Origin: an uncultured Porphyromonas sp.
GTDB lineage: Bacteria; Bacteroidota; Bacteroidia; Bacteroidales; Porphyromonadaceae
NCBI RefSeq assembly: GCF_938046015.1
Contig: NZ_CALIXW010000034.1
Coordinates: forward strand, 1 to 12,396
Length of the DNA: 12,396 nt
Direction: 5' to 3'
The position numbers and the translations under genes are program-made. Under the pieces are notes generated by a model, which saw only the letters and a list, made by a program, of their open reading frames with translations, was not told the origin of the DNA and did no database searches. Positions 1-6,141 of the stretch are shown here, piece after piece (the stretch's first letter is position 1; each line of letters opens with the position of its first letter).

Positions 1-264
1 TGGCTCGAAAGTGCTATTCTTTTCGATAGCGGTTTCTACCAAAGAGTTACTTTCGACCGCACAATCTGTGTGTCGGCTCCCTTAGAAATAAGAATAAAAC
101 GCATCATGGAGCGCGATTTCATAACGGAGGAACACGCAAGGCAGTGGATAGAAAGCCAGATGTCGCAGGGTGAAATAGAGAAACATACCGATTTCGTCAT
201 TATAAATGATGGGAAAGCAAATCTTGAGACGCAAATAGACAAACTATTGTCGTGCCTCCATTGA
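1..264 (+). CDS. coaE: Dephospho-CoA kinase, C-terminal part (5' end outside window)
   Basis: The reading frame is open from base 1 to the TGA at 262-264, giving 87 residues of a protein whose start lies upstream of the window. CoaE phosphorylates the ribose 3'-hydroxyl of dephospho-CoA with ATP, the last step of coenzyme A synthesis, in the cytoplasm. The visible part matches the second half of the family: ESAILFDSGFY (the family's 'PLLFE' segment), then VSAPLEIRIKRIMERD, then a helical stretch with QMSQ and the closing DFVIINDGKANLE segment. The P-loop would lie in the missing N-terminal part. The gene is AT-rich compared with almost everything to the right. It is followed 50 bp later by the DUF5606-type gene on the same strand, so the two may be cotranscribed. 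The assignment rests on recalled family motifs, not a search. Confidence 0.88.
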   Translation, partial: WLESAILFDSGFYQRVTFDRTICVSAPLEIRIKRIMERDFITEEHARQWIESQMSQGEIEKHTDFVIINDGKANLETQIDKLLSCLH

Positions 265-314
265 TTAATTCCTGTCCTCAACATATAAGAAACCATCAAA
301 ATTATAAATAAATA

Positions 315-758
315 ATGGAAACAATACTATCGATTGCAGGCAAACCGGGACTTTACAAGTTGGTTTCCCGCGGAAAAATGAATCTCATTGTTGAATCACT
401 CGATGAAAGTCACAAACGTATTCCAACCTTTGCTTCCGACCGCGTGACAAGTCTGGCAGATATTGCCATGTACACTGATGCAGACGACATTCCTTTGTGG
501 AAAGTACTTGACAACGTAGGAAAGATTGAAAGCTATAAGAAGACTGCCATCAATTATAAGAAATCCGGTTCGAAAGAACTTCGCACCTATTTCGCAAAAG
601 TACTGCCCAATTTCGACCAAGATCGGGTGCATGACAGCGATATCAAGAAACTACTTCAATGGTATGATTTGCTGATAAAGGCCGGCATTACTGATTTTAA
701 GGATACCTTGGCACCGACGCAAGGCGAAAGCATCGAAGAACGCGCAAACGAAGAATAA
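315..758 (+). CDS. DUF5606-type conserved Bacteroidetes protein
   Basis: A 147-residue protein beginning METILSIAGKPGLYKLVSRG, which I recognise as the start of the DUF5606 family found across Bacteroidetes. The first 45 or so residues form the small N-terminal domain. The remainder, with the LRTYFAKVLPNFDQDRVHDSD segment near residues 88-108, resembles the second conserved domain usually attached to it. There is no signal peptide or membrane segment, so it is probably cytoplasmic. The C-terminus is acidic (residues about 138-147 are rich in Glu). The biochemical function is unknown and I do not assign one. It lies 50 bp downstream of coaE. Like coaE it is AT-rich compared with the genes to the right, although both are core genes of the phylum. 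Confidence 0.8.
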   Translation: METILSIAGKPGLYKLVSRGKMNLIVESLDESHKRIPTFASDRVTSLADIAMYTDADDIPLWKVLDNVGKIESYKKTAINYKKSGSKELRTYFAKVLPNFDQDRVHDSDIKKLLQWYDLLIKAGITDFKDTLAPTQGESIEERANEE

Positions 759-790
759 TCAGTCGCACGGTCTTCTTTCTGAAACATACA

Positions 791-832
791 CGATTATCCC
801 CGTAAATGTTTGACATCTGCGGGGATTTATCG
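791..832 (+). terminator. Hairpin after the coaE/DUF5606 genes
   Basis: ATCCCCG (796-802) pairs with CGGGGAT (820-826) across a 17-nt loop. CGAT (791-794) and ATCG (829-832) extend the stem past a small asymmetric internal loop. It lies 33 bp after the DUF5606 stop codon. No good T-run follows, so it may be a weak terminator or a 3'-end stabiliser. Confidence 0.5.
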
Positions 833-1108
833 TAAGTCTCGCCATTGTCCCTTAGCTGTTAAATAATCAAAACAACAATCTTTTTTACGTTACATTCGAC
901 ACAACATCATGCTAAGAGAAAGAAGCCAATTATAAAAGGTCATATTGTATGATTCCATTTATATGAAATGTCCAGAAAAAGCAAATCCACAGAGCTGTGG
1001 GGGAGCGTCCGCAAGCAAGCTGTGGGAGGATAAAGAAGGAGCTGCGGTGCGGTGGGGAAGCGTAGGTGGAGCTAGTTGGTTCGCTTGGAAAGAGTATGGG
1101 ATAGCGCT

Positions 1109-1252
1109 GTGGGCAAGGCCAGTCAGCGGGTCGAGGAATAGCAGTCGGGTAGCTGAAGGATATCAGTCTAGTAACTGAGAGATATCAGTCAGCGCTCTGA
1201 GGGGTGTCAGTGAGGGGCGCGAGGGATACCAGTCAGGGCAGTGAGGGATAGG
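1109..1252 (+). repeat. Tandem array A of a degenerate 22-bp dyad repeat
   Basis: Seven consecutive units with an exact 22-bp period start at 1109, 1131, 1153, 1175, 1197, 1219 and 1241; the last is cut to about 12 bp. The best units (1153, 1175, 1219) share the 18-base core CTGAGGGATATCAGTCAG, followed by four variable bases. The outer units are degenerate. The core is an imperfect palindrome: CTGA and TCAG arms flank a central GATATC, with 14 of 18 positions symmetric. There are no unique spacers, so this is not a CRISPR array. The same unit occurs in reverse orientation at 6703-6790. The array lies about 230 bp upstream of the tRNA promoter; its function is unknown. Confidence 0.75.
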
Positions 1253-1479
1253 CCTTAGTTCGCAGGAGGGAAGGAAGGCGTCGCGCTCGAGCTCTTGGTA
1301 GCCGCTCTTGGGGAGGGCTTGGGCTGGGCCTTGATCGGGCTTGTCCTGCAGCTTTGGCTGGGGCGTGGTGTAGCGGCTATTGTGTGGGATAGGTGTGGCT
1401 AGAGGGCTGGGAATGAGGGGCGCGAGGTGGCGGCAGTGGGGGGCGACGGGGCTGCTGCGGAGCTTGTTGCTGGGAGGAT

Positions 1480-1510
1480 TTGGAGGGAAACAAGATTTGC
1501 ACTATCTTTG
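1480..1510 (+). promoter_or_regulatory. Bacteroidetes-type promoter of the tRNA-Leu pair
   Basis: TTG (1480-1482) is separated by 20 bp from TATCTTTG (1503-1510), an exact fit to the Bacteroidetes primary sigma factor pattern TTG-(19-21)-TAnnTTTG. It places the transcription start a few bases before the first tRNA, which begins at 1528. Confidence 0.8.
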
Positions 1511-1527
1511 CAGTGCAAACGGAAAGC

Positions 1528-1610
1528 GCCCGGGTGGCGGAATTGGTAGACGCGCTCGTTTCAGGTGCGAGTGTTCAAAAGACGTGCAGGTTCGATTCCT
1601 GTCCCGGGCA
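1528..1610 (+). tRNA. tRNA-Leu, anticodon CAG
   Basis: An 83-nt class II tRNA with a long variable arm, as expected for leucine. Acceptor strand GCCCGGG (1528-1534) pairs with CCCGGGC (1603-1609), followed by discriminator A (1610). The D arm contains AATTGGTAGA. The anticodon stem CTCGT (1555-1559) pairs with GCGAG (1567-1571) around the loop TTCAGGT, giving anticodon CAG at 1562-1564, which reads the Leu codon CUG. The T arm is GCAGG-TTCGATT-CCTGT. CCA is not encoded and must be added after transcription. CUG is frequent in the GC-rich genes of this window, so this tRNA suits local codon use. Confidence 0.95.
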
Positions 1611-1658
1611 CACCTCTGAGCGAAACAGAGCGTCGCTTCTCCGAGAGCAAACATAGAT

Positions 1659-1742
1659 ACGCGGGTGGTGAAATTGGTAGACACGCTACTTTGAGGGGGT
1701 AGTGCCGGTTACGGCGTGTGAGTTCAAATCTCATCCCGCGTA
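1659..1742 (+). tRNA. tRNA-Leu, anticodon GAG
   Basis: An 84-nt class II tRNA 48 bp after the first and probably on the same transcript. Acceptor ACGCGGG (1659-1665) pairs with CCCGCGT (1735-1741), with discriminator A at 1742. The anticodon stem CTACT (1686-1690) pairs with GGTAG (1698-1702). Loop TTGAGGG gives anticodon GAG at 1693-1695, reading CUC and CUU. The variable arm is long and the T arm is GTGAG-TTCAAAT-CTCAT. CCA is not encoded. Confidence 0.95.
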
Positions 1743-1750
1743 CAAGACGA

Positions 1751-1800
1751 AGAGCGCGAGACGGACTAAGGATACTTAGCTGGTCTCGCGCTCTGCTTTT
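1751..1800 (+). terminator. Rho-independent terminator of the tRNA transcript
   Basis: AGAGCGCGAGAC (1751-1762) pairs perfectly with GTCTCGCGCTCT (1783-1794). A smaller inner stem, CTAAG/CTTAG (1766-1770 with 1775-1779), sits within the loop, and GCTTTTATATA follows. The hairpin starts 9 nt after the second tRNA. Only 34 bp separate its right arm from the ispE start codon, so ispE either depends on read-through or has a promoter I cannot recognise. Confidence 0.85.
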
Positions 1801-1828
1801 ATATACGCTCGTAAGAATCTTCGCAGCA

Positions 1829-2659
1829 ATGATCGTTTACCCCAATGCCAAGCTAAACCTCGGGCTCTTCGTCACGGGGCGCCGCGCCGACGGCTACCAT
1901 CTACTGGAGACCGCGTTCCTCCCCATCCCCCTAGTCGATACGCTGGAGCTAGAGCTGCAGCCTGAGTCGGGAGCGGATCAGCTCCGTCTCGAGGGTGCGG
2001 TAGGGGCAGACCTCGGCGCCGTGGAGGATAACCTTGTGCTGCGTGCCGTCCGAGCGCTGCGTGAGCTGGCGCCTATCCCTGCGGTGTCTCTTCGCCTGGA
2101 GAAGCAGATCCCTTCGGGTGCGGGTATGGGCGGCGGATCGGCCGATGCGAGCTTCACGCTGACAGCGCTGCGCACGCTGGCGGATCTCTCGCTGACGGAT
2201 GCCGAGCTGGAGCGGATCGCGCTGACGCTCGGGGCAGACTGCCCCGTCTTCATAGCCAACCGACCCGCTGTAGCGCGTGGGATAGGCGAAGTCCTTAGTC
2301 CGCTGGAGCTGCCGCAGCTCGAGGGGCGCTGGCTGACGGTCGTCAAGCCGCAGCTGCATATCTCGACGGCAGAGGCCTTCCGCGGGCTGCTGCCGATAGC
2401 GCCTAAGGGCTACAGCATCGAGGAGGTGCTGGCCTCGCCGCTCGAGGAGTGGCGTGAGCGGCTGGTCAATGACTTCGAGCCGAGCCTCTTCCCCCGACAA
2501 CCCGAGCTAGCTGCCCTCAAGGCGGCGCTCTACGCGGCAGGGGCGGACTTCGCCCTCCTGACGGGCTCGGGCGCTGCGCTCTACGCCCTCTCCGCGCAGC
2601 CGCTGCAGCTTGACCTCAGCCCCTGGCCCGCGTGCTTCCACTGGCAGACGCGGCTCTAG
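1829..2659 (+). CDS. ispE: 4-diphosphocytidyl-2-C-methyl-D-erythritol kinase
   Basis: A 276-residue GHMP-family kinase that phosphorylates the 2-hydroxyl of CDP-methylerythritol with ATP, in the non-mevalonate (MEP) route to isoprenoid precursors, in the cytoplasm. Visible family features: PNAKLNLGL near the N-terminus (residues 5-13, with Lys8); the glycine-rich ATP loop PSGAGMGGGSADA (95-107); GADCPVF (135-141), carrying the expected catalytic Asp137; NDFEP (214-218); and the C-terminal LTGSGAALYAL (244-254). Length is normal for IspE. I chose the ATG at 1829 because the frame's longer start at 1718 would lie inside the second tRNA and run through its terminator, and because family members begin just before the PNAKLNL motif. 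cbiA follows after 77 bp on the same strand. Confidence 0.94.
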   Translation: MIVYPNAKLNLGLFVTGRRADGYHLLETAFLPIPLVDTLELELQPESGADQLRLEGAVGADLGAVEDNLVLRAVRALRELAPIPAVSLRLEKQIPSGAGMGGGSADASFTLTALRTLADLSLTDAELERIALTLGADCPVFIANRPAVARGIGEVLSPLELPQLEGRWLTVVKPQLHISTAEAFRGLLPIAPKGYSIEEVLASPLEEWRERLVNDFEPSLFPRQPELAALKAALYAAGADFALLTGSGAALYALSAQPLQLDLSPWPACFHWQTRL

Positions 2660-2736
2660 CCGCAGGCACTGCGCTAGCAGGTGCGTCCTGACAGCACAGC
2701 CTTACACCTCTTACCCAAGTATCCTATCCCTTTCCT

Positions 2737-4053
2737 ATGAATAAGATGATCCCCCAGCTCCTTGTCGCGGCCGCCAGCTCTGGCAGTGGCAAGACGACCT
2801 TCACGCTCGGTCTGCTGCGCGCGCTGCGCCGCCGCGGACTGCAGGTAGCTAGCTTCAAGTGCGGGCCTGACTATATCGACCCGAAGTTCCATGAGCTGGC
2901 CAGCGGCCAGCCCTCGACCAATCTAGACCTCTATATGATGAGCCCCGAGCACGTGCGCCAGGTCTATGCGCGCCGCACGGCCGAGGCCGAGGTGGCGGTG
3001 CTGGAGGGCGTGATGGGGCTCTACGACGGCTACGTGCGCATGCAGGGCTCGTCCTACGAGGTCGCCGCGACGGTCGGGGCGCCCGTGGTGCTGCTCATCG
3101 ATGCGCGCTCCTCGGCCTATTCGGTGGGCGCCATCCTCTACGGCTTCAAGAACTTCCGCCCCGAGGCAGAGGTCGTCGGTGTGGTCTTCAACCGCGTCGC
3201 CTCGGAGAACCACTACCGCTTCCTGCGTGAGGCGGCTGAGGACGCTGGCGTACGTCCGCTGGGCTATATCCCCAAGACGAAGCTGCTGGAGGTGCCCTCG
3301 CGTCACCTCGGTCTCTCGCTGGAGGAGCTGGCCGAGCTGGATGAGCTGCCCGAGCATGTGGCCGACCTGCTGGAGCAGCACGTAGACCTCGATGGCCTGC
3401 TGGAGCTCTGCACGCGCCCTTGCCCTACCCCGCCTCCTGCCCGTCCTGCCCCCGAGGGCTCGCTGCGTGTGGTGGTAGCTCGGGACGAAGCCTTCAACTT
3501 CATCTACGAGGAGAACATACACCGCCTGGCGGAGCTGGGGACGGTGAGCTTCTTCTCCCCACTGGCCGATGAGCCGCTGCCTCCCTGCGACCTGCTGTAC
3601 CTGCCTGGGGGATACCCAGAGTTCTACCTCGAGGAGCTGGAGGCCGCCTCGACGAGCCGCAGCACGATAGCAGCCCACGTCGCTGAGGGCGGCCGTGTGC
3701 TGGCTGAGTGCGGGGGGATGATGTACCTCTGCCGTGCGATCCGCGATGAGGAGGGGCGCGCCTGGCGTATGTGTGGCGTGCTCGATATGGAGGCTACGAT
3801 GGAGGGCATGCGCCTCAGGCTCGGCTACCGTGAGCTCACGGTGGGGACGGAGCTGTGGCGCGGGCATGAGTTCCACTACTCCAGCATCGTGGAGGCCTCC
3901 GAAGGCCTCGAGACCCTCGCGGGACAGCGTACGGCGCGCGGTGAGGCGGCACCGACGCTGCTGTACCGTGTGGGCGGCGTGCTCGCTGGCTATACGCACT
4001 GGTACTGGGCGGAGCGTGATCCGCTGCAGCTTTTCGACCAGTTCGCCCACTAG
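2737..4053 (+). CDS. cbiA: Cobyrinate a,c-diamide synthase (CbiA/CobB)
   Basis: A 438-residue, full-length cytoplasmic enzyme that amidates the a and c carboxylates of cobyrinic acid (or its hydrogenobyrinic counterpart) using glutamine and ATP, in corrin-ring (vitamin B12) synthesis. The N-terminal synthetase half carries the P-loop ASSGSGKTT (13-21), FKCGPDYIDP (40-49) and LEGVMGLYDGY (89-99). A Pro/Ala-rich linker at about 226-240 leads into a class I glutamine amidotransferase domain with LYLPGGYPEFYL (287-298), the nucleophile Cys325 in AECGGMMYL, HEFHYS (377-382) and GYTHWYW (418-424), where a catalytic His is expected. An ATG at 2746 is an alternative start; either keeps all motifs. 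No other corrin gene lies nearby. Without pathway context, CbiA (anaerobic route) is more likely than aerobic CobB. Confidence 0.92.
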   Translation: MNKMIPQLLVAAASSGSGKTTFTLGLLRALRRRGLQVASFKCGPDYIDPKFHELASGQPSTNLDLYMMSPEHVRQVYARRTAEAEVAVLEGVMGLYDGYVRMQGSSYEVAATVGAPVVLLIDARSSAYSVGAILYGFKNFRPEAEVVGVVFNRVASENHYRFLREAAEDAGVRPLGYIPKTKLLEVPSRHLGLSLEELAELDELPEHVADLLEQHVDLDGLLELCTRPCPTPPPARPAPEGSLRVVVARDEAFNFIYEENIHRLAELGTVSFFSPLADEPLPPCDLLYLPGGYPEFYLEELEAASTSRSTIAAHVAEGGRVLAECGGMMYLCRAIRDEEGRAWRMCGVLDMEATMEGMRLRLGYRELTVGTELWRGHEFHYSSIVEASEGLETLAGQRTARGEAAPTLLYRVGGVLAGYTHWYWAERDPLQLFDQFAH

Positions 4054-4090
4054 CACGGCGGCCTCTACGGCTGCCCAAGTATAAGGAAAG

Positions 4091-4140
4091 ACGAAGCCCT
4101 GCGCGACGACCGAGTGTCGTCCCGCAGGGCTTCGTGCTTT
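4091..4140. terminator. Bidirectional terminator between convergent genes
   Basis: ACGAAGCCCTGCG (4091-4103) pairs with CGCAGGGCTTCGT (4123-4135), and an inner stem GACGAC/GTCGTC (4105-4110 with 4116-4121) closes a 5-nt loop. On the plus strand GCTTT follows. On the minus strand the hairpin is followed by CTTTCCTTATACTT. It can therefore end both the cbiA transcript and the opposing acyltransferase transcript. Confidence 0.85.
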
Positions 4141-4262
4141 GTGTGAGCTGCTTGGGCGTAAGTTGCGAAGGGGCGGCGAATGGGGCGGCGGCTTGCCTAA
4201 GCCGGTGTGCGCCGCTAGGGCGTGGAGGGCTCGGCGGGCAAGGCCTTAGTTCGCCGAGGGGG

Positions 4263-5345
4263 CTAGAGGCGGGCGCCGTAGAGTAGGCGAAGCAGGCGGG
4301 GCGCTAAGCGCTTGAAGAGGGCGAAGGTCAGGAAGCAGAGCCCTACCGTCAGGCCCCAGGCCAGCAGATAGCCCAGCAGGGGAAGCGCGCCACTGGGGCG
4401 GAGCGGCGCCCAGAGGTAGGCGAGCCAGCGCCCGAGGTCGAGCAGCAGCAGGGTGTGTGCCGCGTAGATGTACATCACGTAGCTGCTGAGGGCGGCCGAG
4501 CGCTTGAGGAGCTGCGGAGGGAGCGTCAGCAGCTGCTGCCCCCAGGCCAGTACCGAGAGGCAGCCCGTGAGGATGTAGCCATTGAGTACATAGCGGTAGT
4601 AGGGATAGGCAGCGCCGTAGGAGCAGAAGGGTGTGGCCAGCCCCAGGACTAGCGCCAGCACCAGCAGCGGGCGGCGTAGTGGCTGAAGGGCCTTGATCGG
4701 GTCGAGCTGCTGCATGGCCATCCAGCCGCCTAGGGGGAAGAAGAAGAGGGCGCGTGAGCCCAGCATCGCCACGCTCATCTCGCGGTCGAGGACGAAGAGC
4801 AGTGCCAGCGGCAGCAGGATCCAGCCGCGGCTGAGGCCTAGTAGGTAATAGATGAGGGGCGAGAGCAGCGTCAGGCAGATGAGGTCGCGCATGAACCACA
4901 GCGGGTAGTCCAGTACCCTGTCGGTGAAGTAGTGCGGGAGCTGCGTCCAGCTCGGGTCGTGGTGCGCCGAGGGGGTGCCGCCGAGGGCGGTAGTCACGTA
5001 GCTGTAGGCACTGAGCAGGACGAAGGCCAGCACATTCCACAGGAGGAAGGGCTGTAGGACGCTACGGAGGCGCTTGCGCCAGGCGGGGAGGAAGACCTCA
5101 CGACGGCGCCAGTCCTTGCCCCAGAAGGAGAAGTAGCCCGAGATGAAGAAGAAGAGTGGCACGGCCACGCGTGCCAGCACGTGGCTCACCAGCTCGACCA
5201 GATAGGAGTAGATATAGTGCTCCTCCGCCTGCGGGCGCCGTAGCTGCGTCGGCAGCAGATGCGCCGAGACGACCAGGAGGATCAGGGGGAAGCGTAGGGC
5301 GCTCACCAGGCGAGAGAACTCGGGGGATGGGGGTGCGGACTGCAT
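4263..5345 (-). CDS. Membrane acyltransferase, acyltransferase-3 type
   Basis: A 360-residue polytopic membrane protein of the acyltransferase-3 family, whose members usually O-acylate sugars of surface polysaccharides from a cytoplasmic acyl donor. Visible signs: an N-terminal RFPLILLVVSAH segment (18-29) with the conserved His29; PLFFFISGYFSF (63-74), the family's characteristic second segment, followed by basic residues before RSVLQPFLLWN; and about eight further hydrophobic segments up to residue 345, including YVMYIYAAHTLLL (289-301). The substrate cannot be told from sequence; no glycosyltransferase or polysaccharide genes flank it. I chose the start at 5345. The frame extends to 5390, but that would translate through the hairpin at 5361-5385. 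It lies downstream of the lipoprotein gene on the same strand, separated by that hairpin. Confidence 0.8.
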   Translation of the reverse strand: MQSAPPSPEFSRLVSALRFPLILLVVSAHLLPTQLRRPQAEEHYIYSYLVELVSHVLARVAVPLFFFISGYFSFWGKDWRRREVFLPAWRKRLRSVLQPFLLWNVLAFVLLSAYSYVTTALGGTPSAHHDPSWTQLPHYFTDRVLDYPLWFMRDLICLTLLSPLIYYLLGLSRGWILLPLALLFVLDREMSVAMLGSRALFFFPLGGWMAMQQLDPIKALQPLRRPLLVLALVLGLATPFCSYGAAYPYYRYVLNGYILTGCLSVLAWGQQLLTLPPQLLKRSAALSSYVMYIYAAHTLLLLDLGRWLAYLWAPLRPSGALPLLGYLLAWGLTVGLCFLTFALFKRLAPRLLRLLYGARL

Positions 5346-5354
5346 AGCGAATAT

Positions 5355-5385
5355 AAGGAAGGGGCGAAGGAGTGCCCTTCGCCCC
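5355..5385 (-). terminator. Terminator between lipoprotein and acyltransferase genes
   Basis: GGGGCGAAGG and CCTTCGCCCC (5361-5370 with 5376-5385) form a perfect 10-bp stem with a 5-nt loop. Read on the minus strand the stem is followed by TTCCTTATATT, so it would end the transcript of the gene at 5435-6067. It is 15 bp upstream of the acyltransferase start, so it could also act as an attenuator or as part of that gene's leader. Confidence 0.75.
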
Positions 5386-5434
5386 CTCAAAGGTAAGGCT
5401 TTTCGTCTGAGGGCATATGCCCGTCTCGCGGCAG

Positions 5435-6067
5435 CTAGCTCGGGCGGCGAGCCTCTAGTGGGAGCTCGACCTTGGGGTCGAGCAGCTGGCGATAGTGATC
5501 ATGCGTATCTCTGCAGGGTGTGAGGCTCGTATAGATGAGGGCCACGATCCAGAGGAAGAAGAGGGTGAAGAGGGGTAGGATCAGTATCAGCGGATGTCGG
5601 TGGAGCCTGTAGAGGAGGAGCAGCACCAGCACCAGCAGCAGGGGATGTAGCGGATAGAGTAGCGGGTAGTGCAGGACGTACTCGTACCACTTGTATTCGG
5701 GGTCGAGACGCTGTCGGAGTCTCAGCGCATCGCTCCCAGACTGGCGGTAGAGGCAGTAGGTGGAGTAGAGCTGCTGTCGGAACTCGGGTGTCGGGCTACT
5801 CTCGCGGCTCATCAGGCGCGAGAGACTAGCGGGGCTAGCGCCTAGGATGCGTGCCAGTGGGACGCTATCCTCGGCGAAGGCCTCCGAGAGCTCGGAGAGT
5901 AGTCGGATGGGGTCCGCGGCCTCGTGCTGGCCTGCGGTCTCGGCGCGCGCTCGGCTGGTGTAGCTGCCCTCAGCCTCAGGCTGACAAGCCGTGGCGGAGA
6001 GGAGCAAGAGGAGGCTATAGCCTAGATGTACCAGGAGGGGATACCTCTGGCAGAGAACCTGGAGCAT
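5435..6067 (-). CDS. Predicted lipoprotein with two C-terminal membrane segments, unknown family
   Basis: I do not recognise this 210-residue protein. It begins with a hydrophobic export signal (residues 11-27) ending LSATAC, so Cys28 is a plausible lipidation site, although Ala rather than Leu occupies the -3 position. A hydrophilic region follows. Residues 68-102 contain a segment (LARILGASPASLSRLM, then a second helix) that looks like a helix-turn-helix, which would be odd in an exported protein. Two strongly hydrophobic segments follow at about 136-153 and 158-181, then a short charged tail. If the N-terminal signal is uncleaved the protein would have three membrane helices instead. It has its own downstream hairpin, and its start lies 56 bp from the structured region at 6123-6428, which may be its leader. 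Confidence 0.6.
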   Translation of the reverse strand: MLQVLCQRYPLLVHLGYSLLLLLSATACQPEAEGSYTSRARAETAGQHEAADPIRLLSELSEAFAEDSVPLARILGASPASLSRLMSRESSPTPEFRQQLYSTYCLYRQSGSDALRLRQRLDPEYKWYEYVLHYPLLYPLHPLLLVLVLLLLYRLHRHPLILILPLFTLFFLWIVALIYTSLTPCRDTHDHYRQLLDPKVELPLEARRPS

Positions 6068-6122
6068 AGTCTGATGTCGTCGGGGGAAGGCCTGAGCCAG
6101 GGCGCGACATGCACCAGCCCCG

Positions 6123-6141
6123 CCCCTTGAGGTCTAAGGGG
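6123..6141. other. Small GC-rich hairpin at the edge of the structured segment
   Basis: CCCCTT (6123-6128) pairs with AAGGGG (6136-6141) around a 7-nt loop. No T-run follows on either strand, so a terminator role for the candidate RNA is only possible, not shown. CTAAGG here (6134-6139) could instead pair with CCTTAG near 6392-6397 to close the whole structure. Confidence 0.4.

Larger units (their letters stand above)
759..1479. other. Gene-free stretch with a sharp composition change
   Basis: I find no convincing gene in this roughly 720-bp stretch. Up to about 960 it is AT-rich and continues the character of the genes to its left. From about 985 it becomes strongly G-rich on the plus strand. 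A short inverted repeat, CCACAG-AG-CTGTGG (987-1000), sits at the change. The 22-bp repeat array occupies 1109-1252. From 1253 to about 1470 the sequence is GC-rich and low in complexity, with nothing I can assign. Open frames at 945-1178 and 1380-1619 have Trp/Gly/Arg-rich translations typical of chance frames, and the second runs through a tRNA. Confidence 0.6.

Noticed and set aside
945..1178. A 77-codon plus-strand frame in the first gene-free stretch
   Set aside because: It crosses the composition break and overlaps the repeat array. Its Gly/Trp/Ser-rich translation looks like chance coding of G-rich DNA.
1109..1252. CRISPR array
   Set aside because: The units are contiguous 22-bp degenerate copies with only four variable bases between cores. 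There are no spacers, and no cas genes are present.
1528..1742. tRNA genes as an integration site for a mobile element
   Set aside because: No integrase gene and no repeated tRNA 3' end is visible in the window.
1718..1828. N-terminal extension of ispE
   Set aside because: It would start inside tRNA-Leu(GAG) and be translated through the tRNA terminator. The family start fits the ATG at 1829.
5346..5390. N-terminal extension of the acyltransferase
   Set aside because: The 15 extra residues are encoded by the terminator hairpin at 5361-5385; the ATG at 5345 gives a normal family start.
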